A DNA stretch of 47,136 nucleotides from Anaerolineales bacterium. GTDB lineage: Bacteria; Chloroflexota; Anaerolineae; Anaerolineales; Villigracilaceae. Shown one piece after another: positions 24,858 through 32,758 of this stretch (position 1 is the stretch's first letter; each line of letters opens with the position of its first letter). The stretch covers positions 1 to 47,136 of the forward strand of contig JAUXUL010000018.1 in NCBI GenBank assembly GCA_030680795.1, in the 5' to 3' direction. The position numbers and the translations under genes were made by a program. The notes below the pieces were generated by a model, which made no database searches, was not told the origin of the DNA, and was given only the letters and a program-made list of their open reading frames with translations.

Positions 24858-26189
24858 ATGCCTACCCCTATTATTTCAAAACGTGCGCCCATTTACGCCG
24901 ATGTTCCAGATGAAAAGTGGAACGATTGGCGTTGGCAATTAAGTAACCGCTTGAATACAGCGGAAGATATCGAAAAGGTTTTACCCATCACAGACAGCGA
25001 GCGCAAGGCTTTGCAAACGCAAGGATTGTTCCGTGTGGATGTGACGCCTTACTTTATTTCCTTGGTTGACCCGGACGATCCGAATGATCCCGTCCGCAAG
25101 CAGATCATTCCTGTTGCGGAGGAACTGAATGCGTTCACCTCGATGATGGAGGACTCGCTTGCGGAGGACCGCCACTCTCCCGTGCCCGGGCTTGTTCACC
25201 GCTATCCTGACAGGGTGCTCATGCTGGTAACAACCCAGTGCGCCTCGTACTGCCGTTACTGCACGCGCTCGCGCATTGTCGGCGACCCCGGTCAAACCTT
25301 CAACCGCCAGGATTTTGAGATGCAGATCGATTATCTCAAACGCACACCACAAGTGCGCGATGTGCTTCTCTCCGGCGGTGACCCGCTTGTGCTGGCTCCA
25401 AAAATCTTGGAAGAGTTGCTCACTCGTTTGCGCGAGATCCCGCATATTGAAATAGTCCGCATCGGGTCACGCGTGCCGGTCTTTATGCCGATGCGCATCA
25501 CACAAGAGCTATGTGACATGCTCGCCAAATTCCATCCACTCTGGCTGAATATTCATGTCAACCATCCGAATGAGATCACAAAGGAACTTGCCGATGCCTG
25601 TGACCGTATGAGTCGCGCCGGAATTCCTTTGGGCAACCAATCCGTTTTACTCGCCGGCGTGAATGACTGTGTCCACATGCAGCGTGAACTCGTTCAAAAG
25701 CTCACTCGAATTCGTGTTCGCCCGTATTACCTGTATCAATGTGATCTCGTTGAAGGTTCAGGTCACTTCCGCACGCCCGTTGCAAAAGGCATTGAGATCA
25801 TAGAAGGATTGCGCGGACATACTTCCGGCTACGCCGTTCCACAATACATCGTGGATGCACCCGGCGGAGGTGGTAAGATTCCTGTCACACCGAACTACAT
25901 GTTGAGCATGTCAGATCACAAAGTCATCGTGCGTAACTATGAAGGCTATGTGACGACTTACGAAGAGCCGACCGAGTACAAATCGCATGATCCGAAAACC
26001 TGCAAGTTCTGTCAGAATAAGCGCCCGGAACCCGGGCAGACAGGTCTCACTGGTTTGCTTGATGGCGATAAAATGTTCATCAAGCCAGAAGGATTTGACG
26101 AACTGCACAACCGAGATGGTATTGAGCATCGTTTGAAAGATGAAAACAAGTGGAAACCGCTCGGAATTGGTTCCGGCAAATCAGATTAA
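24858..26189 (+). CDS. kamA: L-lysine 2,3-aminomutase (radical SAM, PLP)
   Basis: 443 residues from ATG 24858 with CGGAGG directly upstream; an earlier in-frame start at 24816 lacks a site. The radical SAM motif is CASYCRYC (C128, C132, C135), the PLP lysine is K340 in GGGGKIP and C382/C385 (CKFC) contribute to the C-terminal zinc site. The Asp in 'YQCDLVEG' and the Asp in 'YIVDAPGG' match the two residues that hold the lysine side-chain amine in known lysine aminomutases, which argues against the glutamate enzyme. The product, beta-lysine, feeds lysine fermentation or an osmolyte; no dedicated beta-lysine acetyltransferase (AblB) is adjacent. Confidence 0.9.
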   Translation: MPTPIISKRAPIYADVPDEKWNDWRWQLSNRLNTAEDIEKVLPITDSERKALQTQGLFRVDVTPYFISLVDPDDPNDPVRKQIIPVAEELNAFTSMMEDSLAEDRHSPVPGLVHRYPDRVLMLVTTQCASYCRYCTRSRIVGDPGQTFNRQDFEMQIDYLKRTPQVRDVLLSGGDPLVLAPKILEELLTRLREIPHIEIVRIGSRVPVFMPMRITQELCDMLAKFHPLWLNIHVNHPNEITKELADACDRMSRAGIPLGNQSVLLAGVNDCVHMQRELVQKLTRIRVRPYYLYQCDLVEGSGHFRTPVAKGIEIIEGLRGHTSGYAVPQYIVDAPGGGGKIPVTPNYMLSMSDHKVIVRNYEGYVTTYEEPTEYKSHDPKTCKFCQNKRPEPGQTGLTGLLDGDKMFIKPEGFDELHNRDGIEHRLKDENKWKPLGIGSGKSD

Positions 26190-26260
26190 CCTATCAAGAA
26201 ACCAGACAGGTTTCCATCAGAGATACTACCCTGTCCGGCCTTTCCATAAAGGAGACTACT

Positions 26261-26890
26261 ATGCGTAAGACAATGTTCGTTCTTGTCACCCTGGCTTTAA
26301 TATTGACCGCTTGTTTGCCGGGTCAAAGCCCTGTGGATATGCAATCGCAGGTCAATACCGCTGTTGCTCAAACCCTGGAAGCCAGACAGCAGATTGAAGA
26401 TTCTGTGGCGCAAACAGTTGCAGCACAAAGCTTATTGATTACACCCACTGCTGAATCTACACAACCGCCAACCAACACACCGCTTGCCTTCCCGACGCTG
26501 ACCGCAATCATCCCAACAGTCACAGCTTTTCCGGTTAATCCGCCCTCCACCGGCGGCGGCACGTCATATCAAGCGGATTACGCCTGTGATATCATCAACA
26601 GGAAACCTAAGGATAATACTGAATATAACAAAGGCGCGAAATTTGACATCAAGTGGACCATTGTCAACACTGGCAAAAAGACATGGGATGCTGGTTACGA
26701 TGTGAAATATTACAGCGGCCCAAAAATGACAAACCTCACAGTCGTTGAGATTCCCAAGGAAATGAAGCCCAAAGCAACATACGAAATCAATCTGGATGCA
26801 GTTGTGCCGGATGAAAAAGGTTTCCAGGTGATGACCTGGACAGTGCAAGGACAGCTTTGCTATCCGTATGTGGCTATCATTGTGAAATAA
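26261..26890 (+). CDS. Lipoprotein with NBR1-Ig-like domain (paralog 1)
   Basis: 209 residues from ATG 26261 with AAAGGAG upstream. The signal peptide ends in the lipobox LTAC (Cys about 19), so it is membrane-anchored outside the cell membrane. A Gln/Ala-rich helix and a Thr/Pro-rich linker ('PTAESTQPPTNTPLAFPT') follow. The C-terminal 100 residues form an NBR1 central-domain-like Ig fold ('GAKFDIKWTIVNTGKKTWDA', 'VPDEKGFQVMTW'). Two cysteines (in 'YACDI' and 'QLCYP') may pair. Function unknown; such domains are common in Chloroflexota surface proteins. Confidence 0.78.
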   Translation: MRKTMFVLVTLALILTACLPGQSPVDMQSQVNTAVAQTLEARQQIEDSVAQTVAAQSLLITPTAESTQPPTNTPLAFPTLTAIIPTVTAFPVNPPSTGGGTSYQADYACDIINRKPKDNTEYNKGAKFDIKWTIVNTGKKTWDAGYDVKYYSGPKMTNLTVVEIPKEMKPKATYEINLDAVVPDEKGFQVMTWTVQGQLCYPYVAIIVK

Positions 26891-26908
26891 GGGATTTGGG
26901 GAGAATAA

Positions 26909-27547
26909 ATGATTCGGCGAAATTTCAGGGCGCTTGTGGTTTTGGTCGTCACAGGGATCATGCTGGCATGCGTGCCAACCCTTGCGCCTGCCTCTGCGCC
27001 GATGCCCACATTTGACCCGAATTCGATCAACACCGTGATCGCCCAAACCGCTGGAGCGGCGGCGACCCAAACTGCGCTCAAGTTGCCGGCCACGCTCACC
27101 TTCACGGCCACTCCTTTGCCGGCGCATACACCTACCGAAACGCCCACACCGACCTTCATCTTTCTCCTCCCTACCGTTACTGTTCTCCCTACAATGGTTA
27201 AGCCGGGCAGTTCAAGCGCGCAGTATGAATGTCAGATCATTTTACAAAATCCAAAAAATGACAGCGTGTTCTCGCCAGGCGCTGTATTTGACATGACCTG
27301 GCAGGTGGCGAACATAGGCAAAAATGCCTGGTTTTCATCAGACACGGATTACCGTTATTCGAGCGGCGACAGAATTCATAAAGCTTCCATCTATGATTTG
27401 CCGTCCTCGGTATTGCCTGGCGGCACCATTGATCTGACAGTCAAGATGAAAGCCCCTGCCGAGCCGGGAACTTATAAGACAGAGTGGAGAATAAGTGTAG
27501 GGAAAAACTGGTTCTGTCCCCTCAAGCTGACCATCATCGTAAATTAG
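26909..27547 (+). CDS. Lipoprotein with NBR1-Ig-like domain (paralog 2)
   Basis: 212 residues, 18 bases after its paralog. The signal peptide ends in the lipobox-like MLAC (Cys about 21). A 'NTVIAQTAGAAATQTA' helix and Thr/Pro linker lead to an Ig-like domain ('GAVFDMTWQVANIGKNAW', 'APAEPGTYKTEWRISVG'), with cysteines in 'YECQI' and 'WFCPL' at the same places as the first copy. It is a tandem duplicate with clear divergence. The two genes end in a strong hairpin terminator. Confidence 0.78.
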   Translation: MIRRNFRALVVLVVTGIMLACVPTLAPASAPMPTFDPNSINTVIAQTAGAAATQTALKLPATLTFTATPLPAHTPTETPTPTFIFLLPTVTVLPTMVKPGSSSAQYECQIILQNPKNDSVFSPGAVFDMTWQVANIGKNAWFSSDTDYRYSSGDRIHKASIYDLPSSVLPGGTIDLTVKMKAPAEPGTYKTEWRISVGKNWFCPLKLTIIVN

Positions 27548-27582
27548 AAAAGTTCTCCGAGCTAAACTCGGAGAACTTTTCT
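27546..27582. terminator. Bidirectional hairpin terminator
   Basis: AGAAAAGTTCTCCGAG at 27546-27561 pairs perfectly (16 bp) with CTCGGAGAACTTTTCT at 27567-27582 around a 5-base loop. The A-rich and T-rich stem ends serve both strands. It lies between the second lipoprotein gene and the convergent gene at 27588. Confidence 0.88.
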
Positions 27583-27587
27583 AATAA

Positions 27588-27884
27588 CTAGGAAGCAGGT
27601 GGAAGCGGTTCGTCACTGGCGGGCATGGCTTCCGGTTTCTTGCGAAGCATGAAAAAACCGACAGCAATGGGGATGGCAATGAAAATTATGGAGAGGCACA
27701 AAAACACGATTCCCATGGTCGTTGCCGCAGCAGGATCACTGCTTCCCATCACGTCAATCTCGGCGCCCGGCATCATGCTGGCTAAAACAGATGTCGCGCC
27801 AAAGAAAAGCATGAACAAGCCCGGACATCCGCAAAGCAGAACTGAGGCAATCGTGGCAATAATGCCTTTGGTTTTGTTATCCAT
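27588..27884 (-). CDS. Unknown small membrane protein, two predicted helices
   Basis: 98 residues from the ATG at 27882-27884, which is preceded on the minus strand by AAGGAGA. Two hydrophobic helices are clear: 'IIATIASVLLCGCPGLFMLF' and 'MGIVFLCLSIIFIAIPIAVG'. A short C-terminal tail follows (KKPEAMPASDEPLPPAS). No family recognised. Confidence 0.65.
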   Translation of the reverse strand: MDNKTKGIIATIASVLLCGCPGLFMLFFGATSVLASMMPGAEIDVMGSSDPAAATTMGIVFLCLSIIFIAIPIAVGFFMLRKKPEAMPASDEPLPPAS

Positions 27885-27972
27885 CGTTTCATCTCCTTGA
27901 TATATTTGTTTACCCCAGTATACATGCAATAAAAACAGGATGCAAGCATCACTTGCACCCCATTCGTACTAA

Positions 27973-28000
27973 GGTTTCGATACGCTTTGCCTACTCAACC
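27973..28000. repeat. GGTTTCGATACG...CTACTCAACC repeat, copy 1
   Basis: GGTTTCGATACG at 27973-27984 and CTACTCAACC at 27991-28000 abut the pheT stop codon. The same two words recur at 42925-42965 with a longer interior. The ends are weakly palindromic. Confidence 0.6.
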
Positions 28001-30613
28001 CTAGCTTCTCAACTTCGCGCCGACCGCATGTTCCAGCCGTTTGACGATCTTGTTGCGGATTGCGGCAGCCTCGGCGTCGGTCATCGTTTTATCTGATTGG
28101 TAGGTGAGACTGTACGCCAGCGACTTTTTCCCAACCCCGATCTTTTCGTCCTTATAGACATCGAACAAGCGCACAGCGGTGACGGTTCCTGCTCCTGTTT
28201 GCCTTATCAGGCTTTCGACTGCAGACGCCTCCACTGAATCATCCACGATGACGGCGATGTCTTCGTAAATAGGCGGCGTCTCAGGAACGGATTTTATGCC
28301 GTAGGTGGGATTCAACCTGCGCAGGAGATCAAGGTCAAATTCAGCCACGCTGACTGCTGACTCGCCAAACTCAAATTTTTCTTTCACAAGGGGATGCAGT
28401 TCGCCGAACAGGCCGACAACCTGTCCATTGACCTTGACTTCGGCGGCTTTGCCCGGGTGCAGGTATGGTGTGGAGGCTTCGCGTGCCGCAGCGTAGGAAA
28501 TGTCTGTGAGGCGCAATCCGCTCAAAAGGAGTTCGAGGCGTCCCTTCATGTCGAAGAAGTCAAAAGCGGGCGAGTCTTTCACATCCCATGCGGAGGCGAG
28601 GCGAGCGCCTGTCATCACGATGGCGAGTTCGCGCGGCTCATTCGGTAAACCTCGCTCTCCCAAAAGAACATCGGGACGATGTGAGCTTGTCGAAGTGTCA
28701 TTGCCATTGGGCTCGAAGATCGGACCCACTTCAAACATTGCAATGGATTCGGCGCGCGCGTTTTTCTCGGCGATTTCAAGCACCGAGGTGAGCAGACTTT
28801 TTCGCAGAACGCTGCGCTCAGGTGCGGTGGGATTCGCAATGCGAACATAGTTGTTAGGTTCGGGTCTGAGACGCGAACCTAACAAGCGACCCTCGCGTTC
28901 GGGCGAGGTCATGCGATGAGTGACGACCTCCTGCAGTCCAAGCGCAACCAGCAGGTCGCGCAAATGCTCCTCCCATTCGTGAACGGGATTGCCAACCTGC
29001 GGAGGCAACGCGTCCGCCATTGTAGTGACAGGGATATTATCGTAACCGTAGCCGCGTGCAATTTCTTCAAGCACATCGGCGAGACCGACAACGCCTTTGG
29101 CAATGTCCATGCGATGTGGCGGGGTTTTTGATTTGACCTTATCCTTGTCAATTGTGCATTTGAATTCAAGACGCGTGAGCAACTCGCTGATTTTTTTGGC
29201 AGTCAGATCAATACCAAGCAAACGTTTGACATCATGCGGCGTGACTGTGATGGTTGGGTCTTTTGGCTTGAGCGGATATTCATCCACGAGGCCGGGCGCA
29301 ATCGTGCCGCCAGCCCACTCAGCCATGTATTGAAGTCCGCGCTTCACGCCTTGCTCTGCAAGTGCAGGATGCACGCCGCGCGAAAAACGGAAGGACGCTT
29401 CGGATGGAAGATTATGTTGTTTTGCAGTTCTGCGAATGTTGATGAAGTTCCATGCCGCGCCTTCGAGTAAAACATTTTTCGTTTTATCCGTCACTTCAGA
29501 TTCAGAACCGCCCATCACACCCGCGAGGGAGAGCGGACCTTTTTCATCGCAGACAAGCACGTTCATCGAGGTGAGCGTGCGTTGGCTGCCATCCAGGGTG
29601 GTGAGTTTCTCGCCGTCTTTGGCGGCGCGGGTGATTATTTTTATTTTCTTCTTACCCGCACGTTCTTTGAGCACATCATAATCAAACGCATGTAACGGCT
29701 CACCGAGTTCGAGCATGGCGTAGTTTGTAGCATCTACAACACTGTTGATGGGACGCTGCCCCGCGAGTTTAAGTCTGCGCTGGATTGCGTAGGGACTTGG
29801 TTTGATCTCAACATCCCGAATTAATCCAACCACGAAGCGCGGGTTGAGTTCGGGATCTGTAATTTCAATCTCAACAAGTTCGTTCACAGGCTTCAACGTA
29901 TCCGCTTGCGCGTGTTTACTTGTATACCTGTCCGCTTGCGCGTGTTTACGCAATTCTCTCCCCGTCAATGCGGCGAGTTCGCGCGCAATGCCGATCACGC
30001 TCGCATTGCGTGCCATGTTTGGAAGAATGGAAATATTTAAAACTGCGTCGCCCATGTAATCGGCAAGAGGCCTACCGACTGGTGCCTCATCTTCCAGGAT
30101 GATGATACCATCATGTTCTTCTGCGATGCCGAGTTCCTTTTCTGAGCAGACCATCGAATATGACTCCACGCCGCGAATCTTGGCACGTTTGAGAGTCATC
30201 AATTGCAAGCCTTCGGCGTGACCATCGTACAGGGTCGAGCCTTCTTTGGCATACGCCACTTTGATCGGCTTCTCGAGCATGCCCGTACCTTTCAAATGAA
30301 AGATATTCGGCGCGCCCGTCAGCACGACTTGCTCCTGCTGTCCATCGAACAGGTCGAGCAGGGTTAATTTATCTGCGTTGGGATGCGCTTTCACTTCACG
30401 GATTTCAGCCACGACGATCTTTTCCTTGTCCCATGCGATGCCGCTGGTCTTGAATTCGTGCTTCTCGCCTTCTTTGTAAACGGGCATTTCGAGACCTGCA
30501 TATAAAATTTCATCCACTTCGAGACCAGCGAGGGTTAATTTTCGAGCCATGTCTTCGACAGATAAACCGTCGAGATCAACGAAATCTTTTAGCCAGGATA
30601 TAGGTATTTTCAT
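28001..30613 (-). CDS. pheT: Phenylalanyl-tRNA synthetase beta subunit
   Basis: 870 residues, longer than the 790-800 typical. It starts MKIPISWLKDFVDLDGLS. A tRNA-binding OB domain is near 45-165 ('ANVGAHPNADKLTLLDL'-like), then B3/B4 editing, B5, the catalytic-like core and the C-terminal anticodon-binding FDX-ACB domain ('PPIYEDIAVIVDD'). It pairs with PheS as a heterotetramer. Extra length comes partly from 'HAQADRYTSKHAQAD' (a 19-base direct repeat, 29901-29949) and from 'NDTSTSSHRPDVLLGERG', which encodes a 20-base word shared with the gene at 32759. GGAG precedes the ATG. Confidence 0.93.
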   Translation of the reverse strand: MKIPISWLKDFVDLDGLSVEDMARKLTLAGLEVDEILYAGLEMPVYKEGEKHEFKTSGIAWDKEKIVVAEIREVKAHPNADKLTLLDLFDGQQEQVVLTGAPNIFHLKGTGMLEKPIKVAYAKEGSTLYDGHAEGLQLMTLKRAKIRGVESYSMVCSEKELGIAEEHDGIIILEDEAPVGRPLADYMGDAVLNISILPNMARNASVIGIARELAALTGRELRKHAQADRYTSKHAQADTLKPVNELVEIEITDPELNPRFVVGLIRDVEIKPSPYAIQRRLKLAGQRPINSVVDATNYAMLELGEPLHAFDYDVLKERAGKKKIKIITRAAKDGEKLTTLDGSQRTLTSMNVLVCDEKGPLSLAGVMGGSESEVTDKTKNVLLEGAAWNFINIRRTAKQHNLPSEASFRFSRGVHPALAEQGVKRGLQYMAEWAGGTIAPGLVDEYPLKPKDPTITVTPHDVKRLLGIDLTAKKISELLTRLEFKCTIDKDKVKSKTPPHRMDIAKGVVGLADVLEEIARGYGYDNIPVTTMADALPPQVGNPVHEWEEHLRDLLVALGLQEVVTHRMTSPEREGRLLGSRLRPEPNNYVRIANPTAPERSVLRKSLLTSVLEIAEKNARAESIAMFEVGPIFEPNGNDTSTSSHRPDVLLGERGLPNEPRELAIVMTGARLASAWDVKDSPAFDFFDMKGRLELLLSGLRLTDISYAAAREASTPYLHPGKAAEVKVNGQVVGLFGELHPLVKEKFEFGESAVSVAEFDLDLLRRLNPTYGIKSVPETPPIYEDIAVIVDDSVEASAVESLIRQTGAGTVTAVRLFDVYKDEKIGVGKKSLAYSLTYQSDKTMTDAEAAAIRNKIVKRLEHAVGAKLRS
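28666..28685. repeat. GAACATCGGGACGATGTGAG element in pheT
   Basis: The 20-base word at 28666-28685 is identical to 33813-33832 in the GT-C gene. Here it is antisense to the coding strand and is read as SSHRPDV; there it is read on the sense strand. In both places 'GAAG' follows within 20 bases. Confidence 0.75.
29901..29949. repeat. 19-base direct repeat within pheT
   Basis: TCCGCTTGCGCGTGTTTAC occurs at 29901-29919 and 29931-29949, period 30, in frame. It doubles the peptide KHAQAD in a region between conserved PheT domains. Confidence 0.8.
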
Positions 30614-30643
30614 GATTTTCTCCAGAGAGTAGAGAATAGAGAA

Positions 30644-31117
30644 TTAGAGAACGGTGTTTTCAGAGCCATCGGAGTCTTCCAAAGGTTCGATTTCATAAGG
30701 TTCGGATTCTTCCCGAACTACATGATTCGCTCCAGGTTCGTTTGCTCCCTGTTTGCTCTTCTTCAAGAAACTGATATAGCCATTCAGCATTTTTTCAATT
30801 TCTTCGCCTTCTTTTTCCAATTCAGTGTAGAGAGCGGCGGGAATAAAACCTATTTCAAAAGCAAAGATTAAGTGGCTGAGGGTTTCTTCCAGAGAACCGC
30901 GCGCGTTGTAACAAAAACGGACATTGTCCTGATAATAAAAGCGACCATATCCTTCAGCAATATTAGCAGAGATACTCAATGAAGACCGACGGAGTTGCTG
31001 ATTCAGGTTCCACTTTTCTTCTGGGGGCAGCAAGGGTAAAACCTGTTTATAAACCTTCACAGCATAATCCTTTGCCCGAAGCCAGACCTGCAACTTTTTC
31101 AAACCTTGAATACTCAT
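30644..31117 (-). CDS. S23/IVP-type four-helix-bundle protein between pheS and pheT
   Basis: 157 residues from the ATG at 31115-31117 (AAAGGAG upstream); an earlier in-frame start at 31162 lies in repeat-like DNA. 'LQVWLRAKDYAVKVYKQV', 'LNQQLRRSSLSISANIAEGY' and 'SLEETLSHLIFAFEIGFIP' match the family first seen in intervening sequences of 23S rRNA genes. These form pentameric four-helix bundles of unknown function. The C-terminal 30 residues are acidic and extra. It breaks the usual pheST pair and is flanked by inverted purine-rich tracts (30624-30646 and 31136-31158). Confidence 0.87.
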   Translation of the reverse strand: MSIQGLKKLQVWLRAKDYAVKVYKQVLPLLPPEEKWNLNQQLRRSSLSISANIAEGYGRFYYQDNVRFCYNARGSLEETLSHLIFAFEIGFIPAALYTELEKEGEEIEKMLNGYISFLKKSKQGANEPGANHVVREESEPYEIEPLEDSDGSENTVL

Positions 31118-31166
31118 TTCATTCTCCTTTTCTTTTACTATTCTCTTCTCTCTATTCTCCAATTAT

Positions 31167-32231
31167 CTAGAATTGTTCCAAAAATCTCACATCGTTACCC
31201 CAGAAGTAACGGATGTCATTGATCTTGTTTCTTAACATCAACTGACGTTCGGGTCCCATGCCGAAGGCAAAGCCTGAGTAGACCTTCGGATCGTAACCGC
31301 CGTTTTGCAAAACAACAGGATGCACCATGCCGCACCCCAAAATCTCAAGCCAGCCGGAATTCTTGCAGACCTGGCATCCCACCCCGCCGCACACGAAACA
31401 TTCCACGTCCACTTCGGCGGAGGGTTCCGTGAACGGAAAATACGACGCACGGAAACGAAGCCTTGCGCCCTCGCCGAACATGCGGCGCACGAAGTCTGCA
31501 AGCGTGCCCTTCAAATCCGCGAAGGTGATGTTCCTGCCAACCGCAAGCCCTTCCACTTGATTGAATTGAATTTCGGAACGCGCCGTGATTTGCTCATAAC
31601 GAAAACACATGCCGGGCAATGCAATCCGAATCGACGGCGGGTTCAGTGGATCCGTCGCGGCACGCGAAGCGTCACGCATCGCGCGGATCTGTCCGGGCGA
31701 GGTGTGCGTCCTCATCAAAATGGGATTGTCTCCACGATTATCCGCTTCCACAAAAAATGTATCCTGCATGTCACGCGCGGGATGATGCGGCGGAAAGTTG
31801 AGCATTTGGAAATTCATCTCATCGGTCTCGACTTCGCGCGAGGTGTACACCTGAAAACCCATCTCCGCAAGAATGTCTAGGACGCGGCGCAGTTGCTGCG
31901 TGGTTGGATGCAGCTTGCCGACTTTCACTGTACGTCCGGGCAAAGTCACATCCAGTTTTTCTTCTGCGAGGGATTTCGCCAATGTGGCGATTTTTAGCTC
32001 TTTGGATTTTCCCTCCTCAGCGGATTCCAGTGCCGCCTTGACACGGTTCGCGGCGGATCCAACAACTGGTTTCTGCTCCTTTGAGAGTTTCCCAAACTCG
32101 GAAAAGATTCCCATCAGCGGAGAACTGCGTCCCACGTTAGCCACGCGCCATGCATCAAGAGCGGCCTGGTCACTAATGGACGATAAACTCTCCAGCGCGG
32201 CTTTTTCGATCTCGTTCAATTTATCCAACAT
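31167..32231 (-). CDS. pheS: Phenylalanyl-tRNA synthetase alpha subunit
   Basis: 354 residues from the ATG at 32229-32231 with TTGGAGG upstream; a TTG at 32243 is less likely. The class II core is complete: motif 2 region 'FRYEQITARSEIQFNQVEGL', 'GCGMVHPVVL' and motif 3 'SGFAFGMGPERQLMLR'. A coiled-coil N-terminus binds tRNA. It has an unusual zinc-like cluster 'CFVCGGVGCQVC' seen in many bacterial PheS. The upstream T-box controls it. Confidence 0.94.
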   Translation of the reverse strand: MLDKLNEIEKAALESLSSISDQAALDAWRVANVGRSSPLMGIFSEFGKLSKEQKPVVGSAANRVKAALESAEEGKSKELKIATLAKSLAEEKLDVTLPGRTVKVGKLHPTTQQLRRVLDILAEMGFQVYTSREVETDEMNFQMLNFPPHHPARDMQDTFFVEADNRGDNPILMRTHTSPGQIRAMRDASRAATDPLNPPSIRIALPGMCFRYEQITARSEIQFNQVEGLAVGRNITFADLKGTLADFVRRMFGEGARLRFRASYFPFTEPSAEVDVECFVCGGVGCQVCKNSGWLEILGCGMVHPVVLQNGGYDPKVYSGFAFGMGPERQLMLRNKINDIRYFWGNDVRFLEQF

Positions 32232-32248
32232 ACGTGCCTCCAATAACT

Positions 32249-32342
32249 CGTCATTGCGAGGAAGGCTTTAGCCTGACGAATTAATCTCCAACATTATGGC
32301 GGAGATTGTTTCGGGCGGACGAACACCGCCCTCGCAATGACA
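32249..32342. repeat. Palindromic repeat, family A, copy 3 (between T-box and pheS)
   Basis: CGTCATTGCGAGG at 32249-32261 is matched by CCTCGCAATGAC at 32330-32341, with inner AATCTCC and GGAGATT arms. It lies in the pheS leader just after the T-box terminator. Confidence 0.88.
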
Positions 32343-32352
32343 TAAAAACAAA

Positions 32353-32650
32353 CAACTCCCTCCCGTCCACAATTGGGACGAGAGGGAGTTCTCGCGGTAC
32401 CACCCAAGTTAGTCATTTACATGACTCTCTTTGCGCTGACCAGCATCAGCCTCTCGAATAACGTTGAGAAAACGGTTCAGACTACAAAACGTGACACATG
32501 AAACTTGACACCTGACACGCTCTTCACCTTCACGGCTCAAGAGGGAACTTCAACTGGGTTCTTTCGAATGCAACTTTCAGCACGCGCAGCGCATTGCATC
32601 TCTCTGGCGGTTTCTACCAGCCTACTTTCCTCTGTCACAGCCTTTAATTT
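32353..32650 (-). promoter_or_regulatory. T-box riboswitch (Phe, specifier UUC) controlling pheS and downstream genes
   Basis: On the minus strand the T-box word GGTGGTACCGCG is read at about 32404-32393. It is followed by the terminator stem AACTCCCTCTCGTCCC / TGGACGGGAGGGAGTT (32389-32353) and a T-rich run. Upstream, Stem I features are visible: GAAAGTAGG, 'CCAGAGAG', 'GCTGAAAG' and then GTTGAAG-TTC-CCTCTTGAGC. The TTC at 32547-32545 fits the specifier position and is a Phe codon. Uncharged tRNA-Phe would bind, favour the antiterminator and switch on pheS, the IVP gene and pheT. Confidence 0.93.
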
Positions 32651-32663
32651 TTTGATTGCCGTA

Positions 32664-32691
32664 ATTATCTGCGAAAACAACTTCCTGTCAA
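32664..32691 (-). promoter_or_regulatory. Sigma70 promoter for the pheS operon
   Basis: On the minus strand TTGACA (32691-32686) is followed after 16 bases by GATAAT (32669-32664). The -35 box is perfect and the -10 box has one mismatch. Transcription would start near 32657, right before Stem I of the T-box. Confidence 0.75.
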
Positions 32692-32758
32692 GGCTGGCCC
32701 AAACCAGGCCATAAAGCATTAAAATCCATAAAACGATCCCGCTCAAGGAAACCCAAAC

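Noticed and set aside
26198-26214. GAAACC/GGTTTC hairpin after kamA as a terminator
   Set aside because: Stem of six bases, no T-run, and the lipoprotein genes may be co-transcribed.
29901-29949. Direct repeat in pheT considered as a CRISPR-like or tandem array
   Set aside because: Only two units, in frame in a conserved gene; no spacer-repeat structure.
32537-32746. A 69-codon minus-strand frame with a hydrophobic start (MSGIVLWILMLYGLVWASLD)
   Set aside because: It covers the pheS promoter and T-box Stem I, whose signals explain the sequence better, and it needs a TTG start without a ribosome site.
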